From Prunella strophiata (Eukaryota > Chordata > Aves > Passeriformes > Prunellidae): a DNA stretch of 64,000 bases. The stretch lies in NCBI GenBank assembly GCA_036583965.1, contig JAZBQD010000014.1, positions 63,766,395 to 63,830,394 of the forward strand. The letters are read 5' to 3'. The translations under genes were made by a program, and so were the position numbers. Of this stretch, positions 11,653 to 24,539 are shown in pieces. Numbering within the stretch: position 1 is the first letter of the stretch; every line of letters starts with the position of its first letter. Under the pieces are notes generated by a model. It was not told where the DNA came from. It did not search any database and worked only from the letters and a program-made list of their open reading frames with translations.

Positions 11653-14600
11653 GCCTCTGTACAAATCTTTGTACTGGGATAAATACCATGGGTTCATTGT
11701 GATTGTTCATGCACAAAATGACATTTTGTAAGGTGAGGACTTGGCAAGGAATGTTCTCAGCCTTCCTTTACCTGTATGGGTAAGTGATCCACAAAAATCC
11801 TTCCTTATTACTGCCAGCTAGTGTCCTTTTGTTTGTAATGATAACTGAGGCTTTTTTAAAGATCAAATAAGAACAAAACATTATGTAATAAGAAAATTCT
11901 AAGTTTTCTAATGCCATTGGGCAAAAAACAAAACCCATTTCCATCTGGGAACAGGTAATTTCAGCTGATTATTGAATCTTGGTATTAAGGTTAAATTAAT
12001 TTAAAATGTTAATTTTCCTTAATGCAGCAATATTTTGCTTCTCTTTATTAATTTTCATTGGAAAATGGTAAGTTATGTACTTGGATTTATGTTATTTTAT
12101 TCCTCTCTAAGAATAAAAAGCTTATGTGTTGATGTCTGTCATGCTCATTATAAGTAAACCGCAGTATTTAGTATGTGACAACAGACTTTTCCAATTAATT
12201 CTGCTGGATCCTTGTATCTTTGTGCTCTGGTAGATTTTATTCCTTTAATCTCATATGTAATATTATATTTTTTTCTCTAATTTTCTGATTTTAATATCCT
12301 ATGTATTTTCTTTCCTTCCTTTTCTTATTTATGCATCTTTATTTTTTAATCCTTGTTCTCTACTTCCTCCTTGCATACAGGGAGCCTGAAGTTTCATACC
12401 ATGTGCACCTGAAGTACTCTGCCTGTAGCTGAGATCATTCTCCCATTTCTTCAGGTTCCACCACAGCTACTTCTGCATTTTTATTTTCTTTGTCCTCCTA
12501 CAGAACCCAAAATATTCACGTCTCCCTTTCATTCATTCCATGCTTTTTCATCTCCTGGCATCCTCACATGTAAGGTGTAGATGAATCTTCCTGATGTATG
12601 CAGATAAATCTTGGCAGAGAGATGGTGAAACAATAGATGGTCATCTCATCAGTCTCTTGCTACCAGGAGCACTGCATGGGTCAGTGGGATTTTTGTCTTT
12701 GTGGCTGGTGTTTTTTTGAGGTTTTTGTGGAATGGTCTTATCACACAGTGCCTTCAGAGGTGTGTCTTCCGGTGTATGTGACCTAAAAGAAACAGAAAAA
12801 GGAACACCAAAACTTTGTGCGTTGTTGCATATTTTGTGTATTAGTTCTAGTAAGAGTCACTAATTAGTTGCTTGCAAAGCCTTCCCAGTCTCTTCCTTTC
12901 ATACCTCGCTGTCATAATCAGTTGTGAGATGGTAAAGGAAGAGGATTTGGGTGTCTACAAGAGGAGAGATACCATGGAGCTCATGAGCCTGAAAAGGAAG
13001 GGTGATAAAAGCTGACAGATTAACACCCTTTGTCACCCCTTAGCAAGATATTTAAAAGCACTACAGTGCTTTTCTCTCATCCTGTCCCTTATCTCTAGGA
13101 GCCCTCCCCTGATATAACTAGAAGGCTCCTAAACAAGGACAGCAAGCACACTGGGGTCCTCAACTCTGACTAGCAGCAATGCCTGAAATAACATCTTTTA
13201 CTCTTTTTGTACCAGAGAATTTAGAAATGGCAGCAGAATTATGGAAAATGCTAAGTATATAATAAATCTAAGATAAACTTAGTAGCTGAAAATAACAGTA
13301 TCATGTAAAAACAATACATACAAGTGGAAGATAATAATGGGCTTTATGGAAATGCAGTTTTGCATATAGAAAGAGTGTAGTTATGCCACTGTTAAGATAG
13401 AAACCAGCTGGAGCTTCTTGAAAAGCAGTTCAACACATTTCTAGGCATAATGTTGTTCCATAAAGCTCTCAGTATTCCTCGAACATGTCAGTAGCTCCAG
13501 AAACACAATAAAATGGAATACACTCAGAGGTAATGCACACAGCACAAAATTACATTCCCAAGCTTCAAGTAGTTCTGTATATACATAAAGTGAGCTACAA
13601 ATGAAACATTGGTTCAGCTTTATAAGAGTACATAAAAAAAAATTGTTACTTAAAAGGCAAAATGGTCCAGAAAGCTTTACTGCCACCATAATTTATTATA
13701 GAATTAATCTATTATGTGTTTGCACCAGGTCAGGCCACTAAAGGAAACCTGTGTCTTATCGAAATCAGATTGAGAAGTACAAATCGAGAATCCCTAATGG
13801 AGCACTAAGCACACTTCAAACAGCCAGCCATATGGACTGTGTTACAGCCTGGGGATGGTTTCTTTTGAGCCATAAACTTCAGCAACAGAGAGTGGAAGAC
13901 TCTTTATTTGATATAGGGTCTTCAAGAACAATGATGCATTTGAAAAAATAAGTTAATGCTCAGCTCTGAAGTCAAGGATTCAGACCTCCTCCTGAAGACA
14001 CCTCCTTCCTATTTCCTTCCTAAAACCTATCCTTTTAAATTAGGTCTATTTCAAAATAGCTTTTGCAGATAATGCACTTAAGCTTCTGAAGTTAAAGTGC
14101 TTAAAGGGGAAAGCCTGTCTAATCATAGCATGTGAGACCAGAGATATCATATTATCAGTCAAAACCCACAAGAATTTCTTATGGAGGCATTTCCTTCCCT
14201 GTGTGTGCACAAGTAGCTCTATTTGAAGGTCTGATTCCATGATTAATATGCTTATGAGCTGTTTTGACTTTTATCCATCTACAAAATTTAACCTTCGTAG
14301 TAAACCAGAGTGTTCATAGCAGAGAAATCATTTTTCTGTGGAATCATGTCAGCATAGTGTGTACTTCTCCTAGAAAGACACCAGCATCACATTCTGGTAG
14401 CTGGAATGAAGTGCCTACCTCTGACATGGATTTCTGTAGGAAATTAAGCAAATTGTTTTCATTTACAGATAAACTGCCACTGCAGTTTATCATATGGGAT
14501 TTGACAAACTACCTGGATAAATGCAGGTCCCTGTTGATTTCCTGTCTGTGCTCTGTGTATGCACCTGGAAACCTTGCACTCAGATTTTATTTTTCCTTGT

Positions 14601-14689
14601 GCTGTGTCTAAAAACTGAAGACATTATTTTCTTTCTTATGCCTCTCACCTAACTAATTTATAAATTTTTCAACACAACAATTTTCTCCA

Positions 14690-14860
14690 GCTAAGAGACA
14701 AAAATAGATCATATATATTATACATCTATTTCTAAATGTATTTCTATATATAACGTTTTAATAATTTTATTATTACATTATTATATTTCCCCATCACATA
14801 TAATTTTACAAAATTACTTTTATACATAATTTTTTTTTCACATAGTTGAAACTTATGTTT
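14690..14860. other. Very A+T-rich stretch
   Basis: The stretch is almost free of G and C, with repeated TATATA, ATTATTA and TTTTAT motifs. Such sequence is typical of matrix-attachment or unwinding-prone DNA. That reading is inference from composition only. Confidence 0.5.
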
Positions 14861-16770
14861 TGAAATTTTTATCATTTTCCTTAAGCAATACCTTTATAAT
14901 AATTTTTTTTTCTGTACTAGCAACCAGTTGAAAAATTGTTCTTGGCATAATATTGAAATTAAAATTAATTATTGCATTTATTGTCTATTTACATTATAAA
15001 ATAATTTAAGAGACACACAAAATTAGAAGTTGTTTTAATGTTCAAGCTCATGACCTCCATAGTCTTAGCCACAGTATTTATACTAGATGAATCAAAAGAG
15101 CGAGTCTGTTTTAATAAGAATTTTACTAGTGATAAGATAATTACTTGGCCAACATATGTCTTTGTCTAAAATATTAGCCAAAAAATTGAGTCAGAAAAAA
15201 GGACTTCTTCATTACAATAATCTCGCTGCATGACATTGCTATCTTGCATTCAATTTTAAGAGAAATAATTACAATACTGATAATTTTGATTTGCACTGGC
15301 TAAACAGATTTCTCCAGAAATTTCAGTATTTAAAGAATATGATGTGCACTAGCTAAACAGTAATTTCAGTGTGATATAGTAGTGAAAATTATATTTGAAT
15401 TATATGCACTTATTACAAAGACTGATGCATTAAACTACTCAGTGGTGCAGCTGAGAGGAAAACCCTCTGCCACTTGGAATTCTCAGCCCAATGCCTTTCT
15501 GTAAAGCAAAGGAACCAAGTGAGATGTCTTAAACAGTGATAAAAATCCCACAGGGGACCTTCTGTGTTTAGAAGACCTTCTAGAATAATAACACATAATT
15601 AAAAGAATGTTACTTATAGCTGGTGTATCATATACTGCTTCTCTGTGTTATATTTCTTTTCTAAAAAGACAAAAAAACCAACATGTCAGTATAATGATAG
15701 TGCCTTCCAGCATTTCTTGAAGACTAAATCGAAAGATAATGAATATAAAAAAGTACTCACACTGTAGGAAACTGTCACTAATTTTCATCTAGTGTCTTTT
15801 AATCAATATGTTCAGGCGAACATTTAAATTCATTTTCTACTTTTCAAAATATTGCCTTTCCCAGTAAAGAAGAGAGTTTTACCTTGGGGAGTAGAACAAA
15901 GAAAAAGAAAAAGGAGACACCTGTAGTAAAATTTTCAGATGGCAAACCAAAAACAATTGATATTTCCTGCTGGTCTTCTACTCTTTAATCATATCCATAC
16001 AATGATCATTTAAGAAGAGGAAAGCAAAAAATATCTCCAAATCTGAGCTAAAAAAGTTATATTCTTGTTATAGTCAAGTCTATTGTTTGAGACTAAACTC
16101 TGAATAAAAATTCAGTTCTACTTATTTTTAAAAACATTCCTATAGAACAACTCCTATATCTAAGATGCTTTCTCTGATATGTGCATATAAATATTGATGT
16201 ATATGATATGGTAAAAGGAATTTGTTTAAAAAGACAAGGACATTTTAGTAAGGAAGTAACACAATTTTATACAACTTCTATACTGAGACTAAGTCCATGA
16301 CAAATAGTTGAAAAATTATGTATGCTGAAATAGGGACTAGACTAATGTGAACCTGCTGTGTCATTTTATTAGTTCCTTAGCATCTGACCTACATCACAGC
16401 AGCTCTCATCACGGGCCGTCATGGGCTCAGTGGACCATGGTCAGTGGTTTTGTAAGGAGTCAAAAGTTGTGCTGGCATGGCATGTGAACATCTATGGTTC
16501 AGAGTTTTAAATCAAGTAACTTGCCCATTTCCATGAGGTGCTGAGCACAGATCCCTGGTGTGGATTGCAGAGTGGCTACAAAGTCAGCTTAGACCATCTG
16601 TGACCAAATGAGACAGACAGACAAAGTTTCACTTGGAGTCTGTCTCTGATTATTGTTCATCTACAAAAAATTATCTCACTCTTTAGTGTTTTTAACTTTA
16701 TTTTTCCCTTTTTTTCTTGTTTTTCTTTTTTTTGAGACTGATTGGTTTGATTTAAAAATTAACATGTCAC

Positions 16771-17200
16771 TTCTGTTATTGTAACAATGGGAAATCATTG
16801 ACAAAATTCTTCCCTGTGATTGACTTGAACTCAAGTACAGTTTGTTGCTAAGTTAGAATTTCATTCTTACATAATGAGATGGCAAGAAGTGGCATATCCA
16901 TAGCATCATAATGCATTTAAACTCAACACAGCATTAGTCTGCATGTTGAGATTATGGAACTGTTTACGCAGTGTTAATGGATTTTGATTCCATCCTCTAA
17001 ATTGTCATTGCAATGATGCCAAAGCTTTTGGAATATGCCAAACCAAAACAGGGATTGCAGATTTTTTCCTTTCCAAGATGCATATTTTGAGAAGCTATTT
17101 TATCACATTATCTACAGTGGGCAGTGCTATGCCAATGAAGTGGAATAATGTTAACATCAAAGCAACCAGGCTAACACTACTAAGATATTGAAAATGTCCA
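16771..17200. promoter_or_regulatory. Candidate conserved non-coding element
   Basis: The segment is free of repeats and low-complexity sequence. It is dense in transcription-factor-like words: acaatggg at 16784, cataatgcatttaaac near 16907, and attgtcattgcaatgatg near 17001. This texture is what one meets in conserved vertebrate enhancers, but I cannot measure conservation. No open frame of note crosses it. Confidence 0.25.
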
Positions 17201-17812
17201 GAGTACAGCAAGTATTTTTCTAGAAAGCTTAACACTCCCAGGATAAACTATATGAACTGCCTCATTGCTATGAAAATGTTTACTGTTCTTTGTTCCTACC
17301 TTGCACCCTACAGAGTAAATGATATGGATATTCTCTGCATTTTGTCCATTTATTAAATAATTGGGTAAACTTAGTTGTTAAAATACACATGCATATAGTT
17401 GTTGATTGATGATTTTACAAACTCAGTAAATGCATGTCCTTATAGGATGGATCTTCCCACAGAAAACCACCCTTTTCTGCAAGAGCATTAAGCTTTACTT
17501 TGGGAAGACAAAGCCCTAAGTAGGATGATGGGTTTCCTTTCCCTCCTCCCTTTCCTCTAGTCAGCCAGGCAATGCATTTTCCAAAGACCCCAGTGCCTCG
17601 GGAATGCTAAGTTTTTTCATTTCAGGGGGTATGAGGGGTTTCCACCTTTATTTATAGTTGTCATTTTTATGCTTTAAACCTCACAAGCTTTCTCTGACCA
17701 TGGACTCATTCATATATCCTGAAAGAATTTCAGATAATTTACTGTTGCTGGACAGAGTTTTCCCCACAATGGCGTGAAGAATTACATGCTCTACTCCTCT
17801 TTTATTGCTTGT

Positions 17813-17872
17813 GGGCCAAATCCTGCCCTCATTTACACCACTGGAATAATAAATAACCTCCTTTGAGAGCAT
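17813..17872 (+). repeat. Remnant of an old sauropsid interspersed repeat
   Basis: The stretch beginning gggccaaatcctgccctcat and continuing with ttacacca resembles the terminal part of a short, MITE- or SINE-like element that I remember as abundant in turtles and crocodilians and rare, decayed, in birds. That remembered element continues with a 'gtaactcc..tgaagtcaatgg' block. Here taacctcctttgag at about 17853-17866 fits loosely. The copy is short and diverged. The family name is not certain to me. Confidence 0.4.
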
Positions 17873-19244
17873 TAATGTGTGTTTTTTCATTGTTTGAGAA
17901 GAAAGAACAAGTTACCCAATGTCAGCCTAAAAGTTTTCAAAGGTTAATGCTCTGCTAACCTGTGAATGCAGAAAGTCTGGTGGTTTCAACAAAAAGAATA
18001 AAAGATGTCTAGTGAGAGAACACAAAGAGAAATGGTTCACATTTAAAGTATCAGTTTTTTATTGCTTTTCTTTAAATTTTGGAGAAAAGCAGACAAAAAT
18101 TAGAAGGATACAAAGGATTTCAGATGGGCTAGCAGCACCAGATGCTGCAGCTGCCTCTGTGATTTTGCATCCCAACACACAAAATCTTGATTAAGGCCAT
18201 TAATTCATATTGTAAATCCTCCCTAAACAGTTTGACAATGATGGCAATCTCAAAACCTCATGTTTCAGAGACAGGTTACTGCTATGGGCTGCAAGGGAAG
18301 TGTTCTTTTCCCCAATCTGTGGGGTGGGCATCCTTCTGCCTCTATCACCCAGCTGCACCCAGACCCAGGGATGTCCTAGCAGCAGGAGTTTTTGTAAGGA
18401 AGCAGGCAAGGGAGCCAGTTTGCATAGATAGTATGAAGTCTTGGTGAGTTTCCAAGTGCTCCCAGAGCCCTCTTCTAGGTGGAAATTAGGTCATGTACCA
18501 ATGCAAGTGTGAAAAGGCAGCTCTGACTTATTAAAGAAGAGTGAAAATGGATGGAAATGGGGAAGAAAGTATCCTTGAAAGCTGAAGTGAATTTGCAGTG
18601 GCCTCTAGTTCAAAATGGAAAGGGAGCTGAGGGAAAATGATACAAGGAGTCTCTGATTTATGCAGTGATCTGAACCTACAGTTCTAGAATAGATGAGACT
18701 TTAATAGAAAAGTGGGTTTGTGGACCACAGGGCTGCGTTCCCTCTCAGTCACTGCTGCATGAATCAATTCCCTGTCCTATTCCTCATCCTGCAGTATTAT
18801 GGTTGCAATGACAGCAGTAGCTCATGCTGAAAAATAGCTTTACAGGGGATTCTACTTTATTTTTACATAAAATGTGATTTAACAGGTGTAAAGAGTAAGA
18901 AAATTACCAATCTCTATGCAATCTTCATTGTAAAATATAACTTTAAAGGCCAGAGAAATCCTCATCTCAGCTCCCACCAAGTAAAAGTCACTTTCACAGG
19001 AAGGTACTTAAACACTCAGGCCCAGCTGGTATAAGTAGGGCTAAGCCTTATTGACAGGTGAGGATCCCTTATCCCCTGGGTCACAGATGTGATTAATCCT
19101 TAAGCAAAGTTCTTTTGCACATCTCTTTTAACTTTTAATGCACTAAATATGTATCAAGTAGCAGTAATTTTCTAGTGCCTTGTTTTAAAGAAATTGTGTC
19201 TAAATATAAGTAGCACTTAAAGCTACTAATGCACAAGTATTGGA

Positions 19245-19291
19245 CATGAGGACAAGCTGGGAAGACCATGAGGACAAGTTGCTTCATGGTC
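19245..19291. repeat. 15-bp direct repeat with overlapping stem-loop
   Basis: The word catgaggacaagctg at 19245-19259 recurs at 19267-19281 with one change. The second copy lies inside a perfect 8-bp inverted repeat, gaccatga (19264-19271) and tcatggtc (19284-19291), with a 12-base loop. Confidence 0.7.
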
Positions 19292-19732
19292 TAAGAAATA
19301 AATGAAAACATGGGATATAAACAACTATGGGAAACAATCTGCCATAGTAAGTTGTTTTGACAACATTTTTGGGATATCTACTTGGGAAATATGATGCTTA
19401 AATACATTATAAAAACCTATGTTGAAACAGAAATCTATTTCTAAATAAGATTATTTTCACAACTGCTTTCACCAATCAGGAAAGGTTTTCAAATGCAAAT
19501 TATGACCAACAATTCTTAAATATTTTTTTTTAAATATTTTCAGACCTATGTGGCTAACTTTTCACATCTGATGCACCAAAGAATGGGTCAGCATGCAGTG
19601 AATATGAAACAAAGTATCTGGATGACATTTTTTCACAGCGCCAGCCTCTACTCAAACTAAATCCTTTAACAACCTTAGTTCACTGTCTTGGAGGTTTAAA
19701 ACATTCACTTATATTCAAGGCTGTGCTAGAAG

Positions 19733-19761
19733 CTTTACACAAAGAGAGTGTTTGTGTAAAG
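19733..19761. repeat. Perfect 11-bp inverted repeat
   Basis: Arm ctttacacaaa (19733-19743) and arm tttgtgtaaag (19751-19761) are exact reverse complements around a 7-base loop. The right arm is partly duplicated downstream (gtgtttgtgta from about 19761), so local slippage may have produced both structures. Confidence 0.75.
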
Positions 19762-20005
19762 TGTTTGTGTATTTTAATTGTTTTTTATACTTTGAAAATG
19801 ACATTTTTTTCCTTTCCACCAAAAACAAATTTTAAAAAGGAACTTATTTCTTGTTTATAGTACAGTAATCTCTAAATTTGCATTACCATAAGTAGTTGAA
19901 TACATTTCATCTGTAGTTGAAATCAGTTTGTATAAAAACCAAGGTATTTCATTCTTTAAAAAGACACTATTTCAATTAATCCACGAAGACAGTATATGGT
20001 ACAAA

Positions 20006-20162
20006 CAGCCCAAAAGGTCTATGGAATCTTTCCCCTTTGGAGATACTCAGAATTCTGCTGAGTGAGGGCAGGAATGGCCTGATTAACTGGGATCTTAACC
20101 CTTGCTTTGAGCAGGGGCTTGGACTAGATAACCTTCAGTCTAAGTTATTCTATTGTATAACC
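20006..20162 (+). mobile_element. CR1 non-LTR retrotransposon, 3' end fragment
   Basis: The order of phrases matches the CR1 3' untranslated region in sense orientation. A 'tatggaatct..cctttggagatactca' block near 20020 is followed by ctttgagcaggggcttggac near 20104, then tagataaccttcag, and ends in attctattgtata where CR1 has its ATTCTATGA-type terminal repeat. CR1 is the dominant bird LINE, and 5' truncation to a few hundred bases is usual. The copy is diverged and has no coding part, so it is a fossil. Confidence 0.85.
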
Positions 20163-20510
20163 ACCTCTTCTGCTAAAACAGAAGGATGAGAATTTGGCAA
20201 GGAAAATAAGCCTGTTTCTATCTGAAGAAAAGAGTACCTACAGCCTGAACTTACAGGAACCTTTGTGCCCTAAAGTAATAGACCCTTTATGGAATGACAC
20301 CAAACATGAAACTGGGCTCCCAGGTAACCTCACCATGCAGCAGGGATCAGGTATTTAGGGGGTGTTTCAGTGTGAACTCAGACAGGACAGGAGGGGTTCA
20401 GCAGTTCAGCACCTTCCCTGCTTTTTCTCTTCTGCCTCTTATTCACAGCTTTCAATTCTATGGGTAAAATTAATTTCTCGAATCTGTTTTTAACAATATA
20501 AATATTAACT

Positions 20511-20524
20511 CTATCTATCTATCT
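20511..20524. repeat. Short (TATC)n microsatellite
   Basis: The tetranucleotide is repeated three and a half times (ctatctatctatct). It is at the low end for a microsatellite. Confidence 0.85.
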
Positions 20525-21917
20525 AAACAAAGTAATACTCCTAAGCTTCTCCAGGAAGAGCCTAAAAATTCTTCTCATCATATAGATAGTTTTAATGCAT
20601 TTACTCTTGTAAGGAGTGTGCTTAACTCTGGTAAATTATGAATGTACTCACATATACAAAGAAAGAGCAGCTAGCCAGAGAGGAAAAGGGAGCTGGATAC
20701 CACCCCCTATAATTAATTGCATCTTTTCTTCTGCCACAAAGGTATGTGTAAGTAAATGCTTCACCTCAGACTTACAGCTGGTGCTCACTAGCACCATATT
20801 CTCCATTTGCTGAAAGACCCTTGTAAGACCAGGGAGAAGGATTTGAAGAAGTAATAAGCTTGAAAATTGCAATGTAAATTGAGGAGATTTAAATTTTTTA
20901 ATTCCTTCCTGTCATATATTTGGAAAAATTAGGCCATGTACATCTCAAATTTTTCATTATATGTTAGCAAATTTTTTTGACCTTTGATCTCTCCATCCTC
21001 ACCCTTCTGATCTAAAACATATGCAAAACATCATTCTCTTGGCTCAAAGATTCTCAAAGAAAATTAATGTTTTTGAAGCATTAAAAAATGACAGAAATAA
21101 GTATCATACATGAATCTCTGGAAAAAGCTGTGTGCCTTTGATAGTGAGAAGTGAAGATAATGAAGAAAAAATAGTTACAGTACAGCTTTTAATTCATGAT
21201 CACGGCTCAGAGTTGTACAGAAAAATAGTAGGTAAACATTCAATCAAAGACTAAAACTTAAACCAAGTTGTACAGACATCCTATTCTGCTTTGCAACTCT
21301 TTTACACAGTTTTCCTTATTAGTGTTTCTCATTACACTGAAGAGAAAATCCCAAGTTTCAACAGCAGAGGCAGACACCACCAGAATAAAATATAACTAGG
21401 ACGGATCTGTGAAGAAACAGACTTCTGCAATAAGATGTAAACTGTACTTTCAATATCCTTTCTTTAGAATATCTGAACAACAGAAAGAAAAACTGGGGCA
21501 TGGAGACTTTTTAAGAAGAAATGAAACTGAATCAAAGTTTCTCATTAATGCTCCATTTGCAACTGTAGCTTCTTTGACTTTCTTTGAATCTCAATGAAAA
21601 CTAAATATCCAAGTCCATACAGCAATGAAAGGAATATTTAAATATTTTCAAATTAAACTGGGGTAATTACAATACTGATACACCACTTCTAATCCTAGGT
21701 TCTCAACAAGAATGGAAAATGAGGAGGGTGGCTTCTTGTGACAAAGGAAGAAGAATTAATGTTCCAGAAATAAAATTCTGATCCAAATTTAAAGTTTATA
21801 ATTTTCTTTCTCTCCAGTACTAATTCAGAGTGGACCAAACATATCTGATAGATGTCAAATCAACAGATGCACCTGATCAAAGCTTTAACATCTTGATTTT
21901 ATATATGTGTCTAACCC

Positions 21918-21967
21918 AGGAGGACTACAACACTCTGCTTCTGAAAGCAGAGTGTTGCAGTCCTCCT
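21918..21967 (-). repeat. 23-bp near-perfect hairpin with 4-base loop
   Basis: The left arm (21918-21940, starting aggaggactacaacactc) and right arm (21945-21967) are reverse complements at 22 of 23 positions around the loop ctga. The single mismatch becomes a G-U wobble if the - strand is transcribed and A-C if the + strand is, so a - strand RNA would fold without a gap. The pairing stops sharply at both ends. The loop is shorter than in typical microRNA precursors. Alternatives are a small palindromic duplication or a foldback scar of DNA repair. Confidence 0.8.
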
Positions 21968-23433
21968 ACACTCAGGAGTGCAAAACCAAAGTTTTAGACC
22001 TAGTTCTATCCCTAAGTTTTTCCTTTCTTTAGAAAATGGAAAAGAGCAGCAAGTAGGGTCTCTCTTCAAGACTTTCTGTAACAAGTGTCCAAGGACCTAT
22101 AGCTTGTGGTTTTTAATTTCAAATAACAAGAGAATTAATAAGTGAGAATTATACCTTAAATCAGATCAAAAACAATAGCAAAGACCTGGGTTTTTGATGT
22201 TGGTTCTGTAAAGAGAGTTAAATAGTTAAGTAGTGCAAGTATTAAGTCTTTAAACAGAAAAAAAAATTAAGAACAATAAAAGTAAAAAAGTGAGAGGGCA
22301 AAGGTCTTACTCCTTTTTTTAATACTATGAAATATGATTTATGGCAGCTTATATGTGTTTCATCTCATGAAAAAAATAAAATAATAGAAAAGGATTTATC
22401 CAGTCAAAAAGTCTGCCCACACCATCTCCCACAGAATCTTTTGATTACAACGTACTGCCTTACCATTAATGCATACCATATAATACATTGAATGAAATGC
22501 CAGATTTCATTCCTCAATTTTTTCTTTAGAAACCACAAATGTTTAAAGTAAAATGTGCATAATGATTTGAGAAGTCATTTCTGAGTGACATATAAATGCT
22601 AGGAGGAAGTCTGACTTAGAGTAATCAATCTGGTAACAGAAACATATTCAAACTGAAGGATATACCAAAGTGAGGAACCTGAGTCCATCTGAACACTCCA
22701 TCAATTCCAAAGAACACAGTCCTACTCATCTTAATAATTTTCTTTTTCTTAACCATTTGGCTGCACCAGTTACTATTTGGTAGCTTTCAGTAAAGCACCA
22801 GCTAAAAGAGTAGAAGTGTCATTTTTTAAAATAAGTTAAATGTCTAGTCATATAATGTATGAGTAGAGCATTTAATGACGTAAGGAGCCTCAGTTTCCCA
22901 AATATTCAACATTTAAAACTGCTGAACTTCATTTTCCAAGGGAAATGCTGAACACTAGAAAGAACTTTGATTTACATCCCAACTTCGAAAATATTCTTCT
23001 AAAAGTGGAGCACCTAGATTGCCACATACCTAAAACCAGGAATAGATATCACATCTTGAACATATTTTTGTTTTATAAAAGAGGCAATTCATCAAACTGC
23101 AGAACAACATACTCTATGCAATGAAAGTGCTATTGAAAATCCTCCAAGTGAGAAAGCAAATACTTCTTAGCAAAGGGGGGCCTTTCAAAAGTGACTTCGA
23201 AGCTTGAATCAAGTAAATCACTTCAAGGACTTTTAGGCGTCTTTGTGTTTGGTAGCTTTTGAAATTGTTTCAGGCTTCTGAATAAGGAAAGGTCAGATTT
23301 ATAAACACCAGTAGAGGGGCTCTTAATATATGTTTACACACATGTGATATAGACATCTAGGGTTGAGATAGTCATTCCAGTTTCCCTTCAAATTAGCAGA
23401 GAAGTGATAGGATGATGTTAGGACACCACTTAC

Positions 23434-23505
23434 CTCTGTGTGGCATTGACATCAAAATAAATAAGATGAATTCCAGATGAACTCCTGCATGGCTCTTTGC
23501 TGTCA
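23434..23505 (-). CDS. Candidate 72-nt exon (unidentified, weak)
   Basis: On the - strand the donor is good (GAG|gtaagt; GT at 23433-23432). The proposed acceptor (tttttcaatagtcag; AG at 23507-23506) has only a modest pyrimidine tract. One frame is open throughout, with one base at the start and two at the end. It includes SSSGIHLIYFDVNATQ. A stop lies upstream of the acceptor in that frame. Length is divisible by three, so the exon would be frame-neutral. I do not recognise the peptide. Confidence 0.12.
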
Positions 23506-24539
23506 CTGACTATTGAAAAACCTATTTATACATCAAATTAAATTATCTGAAAGCTGTTCTAAGGTGAAAATTGCTAAAGGTGAAAATAAGTTTCTTCGAG
23601 GCATTTACAAAAGAAGCTAAGTACTTAATTCCTTTTCACATACTTTATACACAAAAATAAAGCACTATCAAAGTCAACTTGTCCATGTCTGAAATAAATG
23701 GAATTTTAGTTACTTAGTAGCTTTCCAAAAGCTTACAGAACTTCTGAAGTCTAAAAACTTAGCCTTACCCCTCTGCATATTCCCTTAGGTACGTTTGAGA
23801 ATATTACACTTTCATGCTTGGCTTTAAATTTTCTAAGTCCTTCTCAGTATAAGTAATATTAATATATCTTCTTCAATATGTTTTAGTTATCATGATAAGA
23901 GCCAATTTACTCAAATTTTGCAGGTTTTAAGCACATAAATTTTAAGTGAGTTACTCATTGCAATGCCTAAATTCCTTTAGTCAAGGAAAAGCCTAAAGTG
24001 TTTCTGAAAGCCTTTAGAGCCACATCATGTTCACCCAATTTATTGGCCTAAACTGAGATAGACAATTTTATGAAAATGTTTGAATAGGACTGCTTTCTAC
24101 AATTTATTTTACAAAGAAGAGCAGCATGTACAAAAAAACCCAAAGAGCTGTTTTTTAGGTACCTAAAATGTAGGTGGAATTTAGTCTCAGAGGGACTGCA
24201 TGAAGCCTAGATAGCTTTGTTTTTCTTCTACTTCAAATTATTTTAAAAAATGCTCCATCAAACACATTTACAAAGGTATTAAAGATGATGCTTTGAAAGA
24301 CATAGTGCTTTTAGAATAACAAAAACACCTTAGCAAAGTATATCCTGACATAGAGGAACCAGTACCAATTTATTAAAGTGAAATTGGACAAGACTAAACA
24401 TCTACAAAAATTTCATCTCGGAGTTTAAGATGTTTGATTTTCTGTTTCAATTTGACTTTCATATTTGACTAGGACTTACTAGTCTAGGAAGGTAGAGTTT
24501 GAAAAAATATTTTTAAGATCTCAGATGAGGTGTACTCAA

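Larger units (their letters stand above)
10824..16770. other. AT-rich unique non-coding DNA
   Basis: The interval includes a 25-base T tract at 11628-11652 preceded by T7-A, and a pronounced A+T block near 14690-14860. A very pyrimidine-rich - strand acceptor lies at 15883-15884; its upstream tract reaches about 15915. No convincing donor follows it. The 14264-14611 ORF (115 codons) shows no motif I recognise and looks like a chance frame. Confidence 0.65.
17201..20005. other. Unique non-coding DNA with small repeats
   Basis: Apart from the old interspersed-repeat remnant at 17813-17872, the direct repeat with stem-loop at 19245-19291 and the stem-loop at 19733-19761, I see only unique sequence. 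The 18187-18447 frame (86 codons) and the overlapping antisense frame at 18200-18409 carry no known domain. The 18.2-18.5 kb interval is slightly GC-richer than its surroundings. Confidence 0.6.
20163..24539. other. AT-rich unique non-coding DNA
   Basis: The stretch contains a short (TATC)n run, the 23-bp-stem hairpin and one weak - strand exon candidate, listed separately. Everything else is unique AT-rich sequence. No ORF here looks like a protein I know. Confidence 0.65.

Noticed and set aside
14264..14611. 115-codon ORF on +
   Set aside because: No domain, no splice or promoter context. The length is within chance for 128 kb of six-frame sequence.
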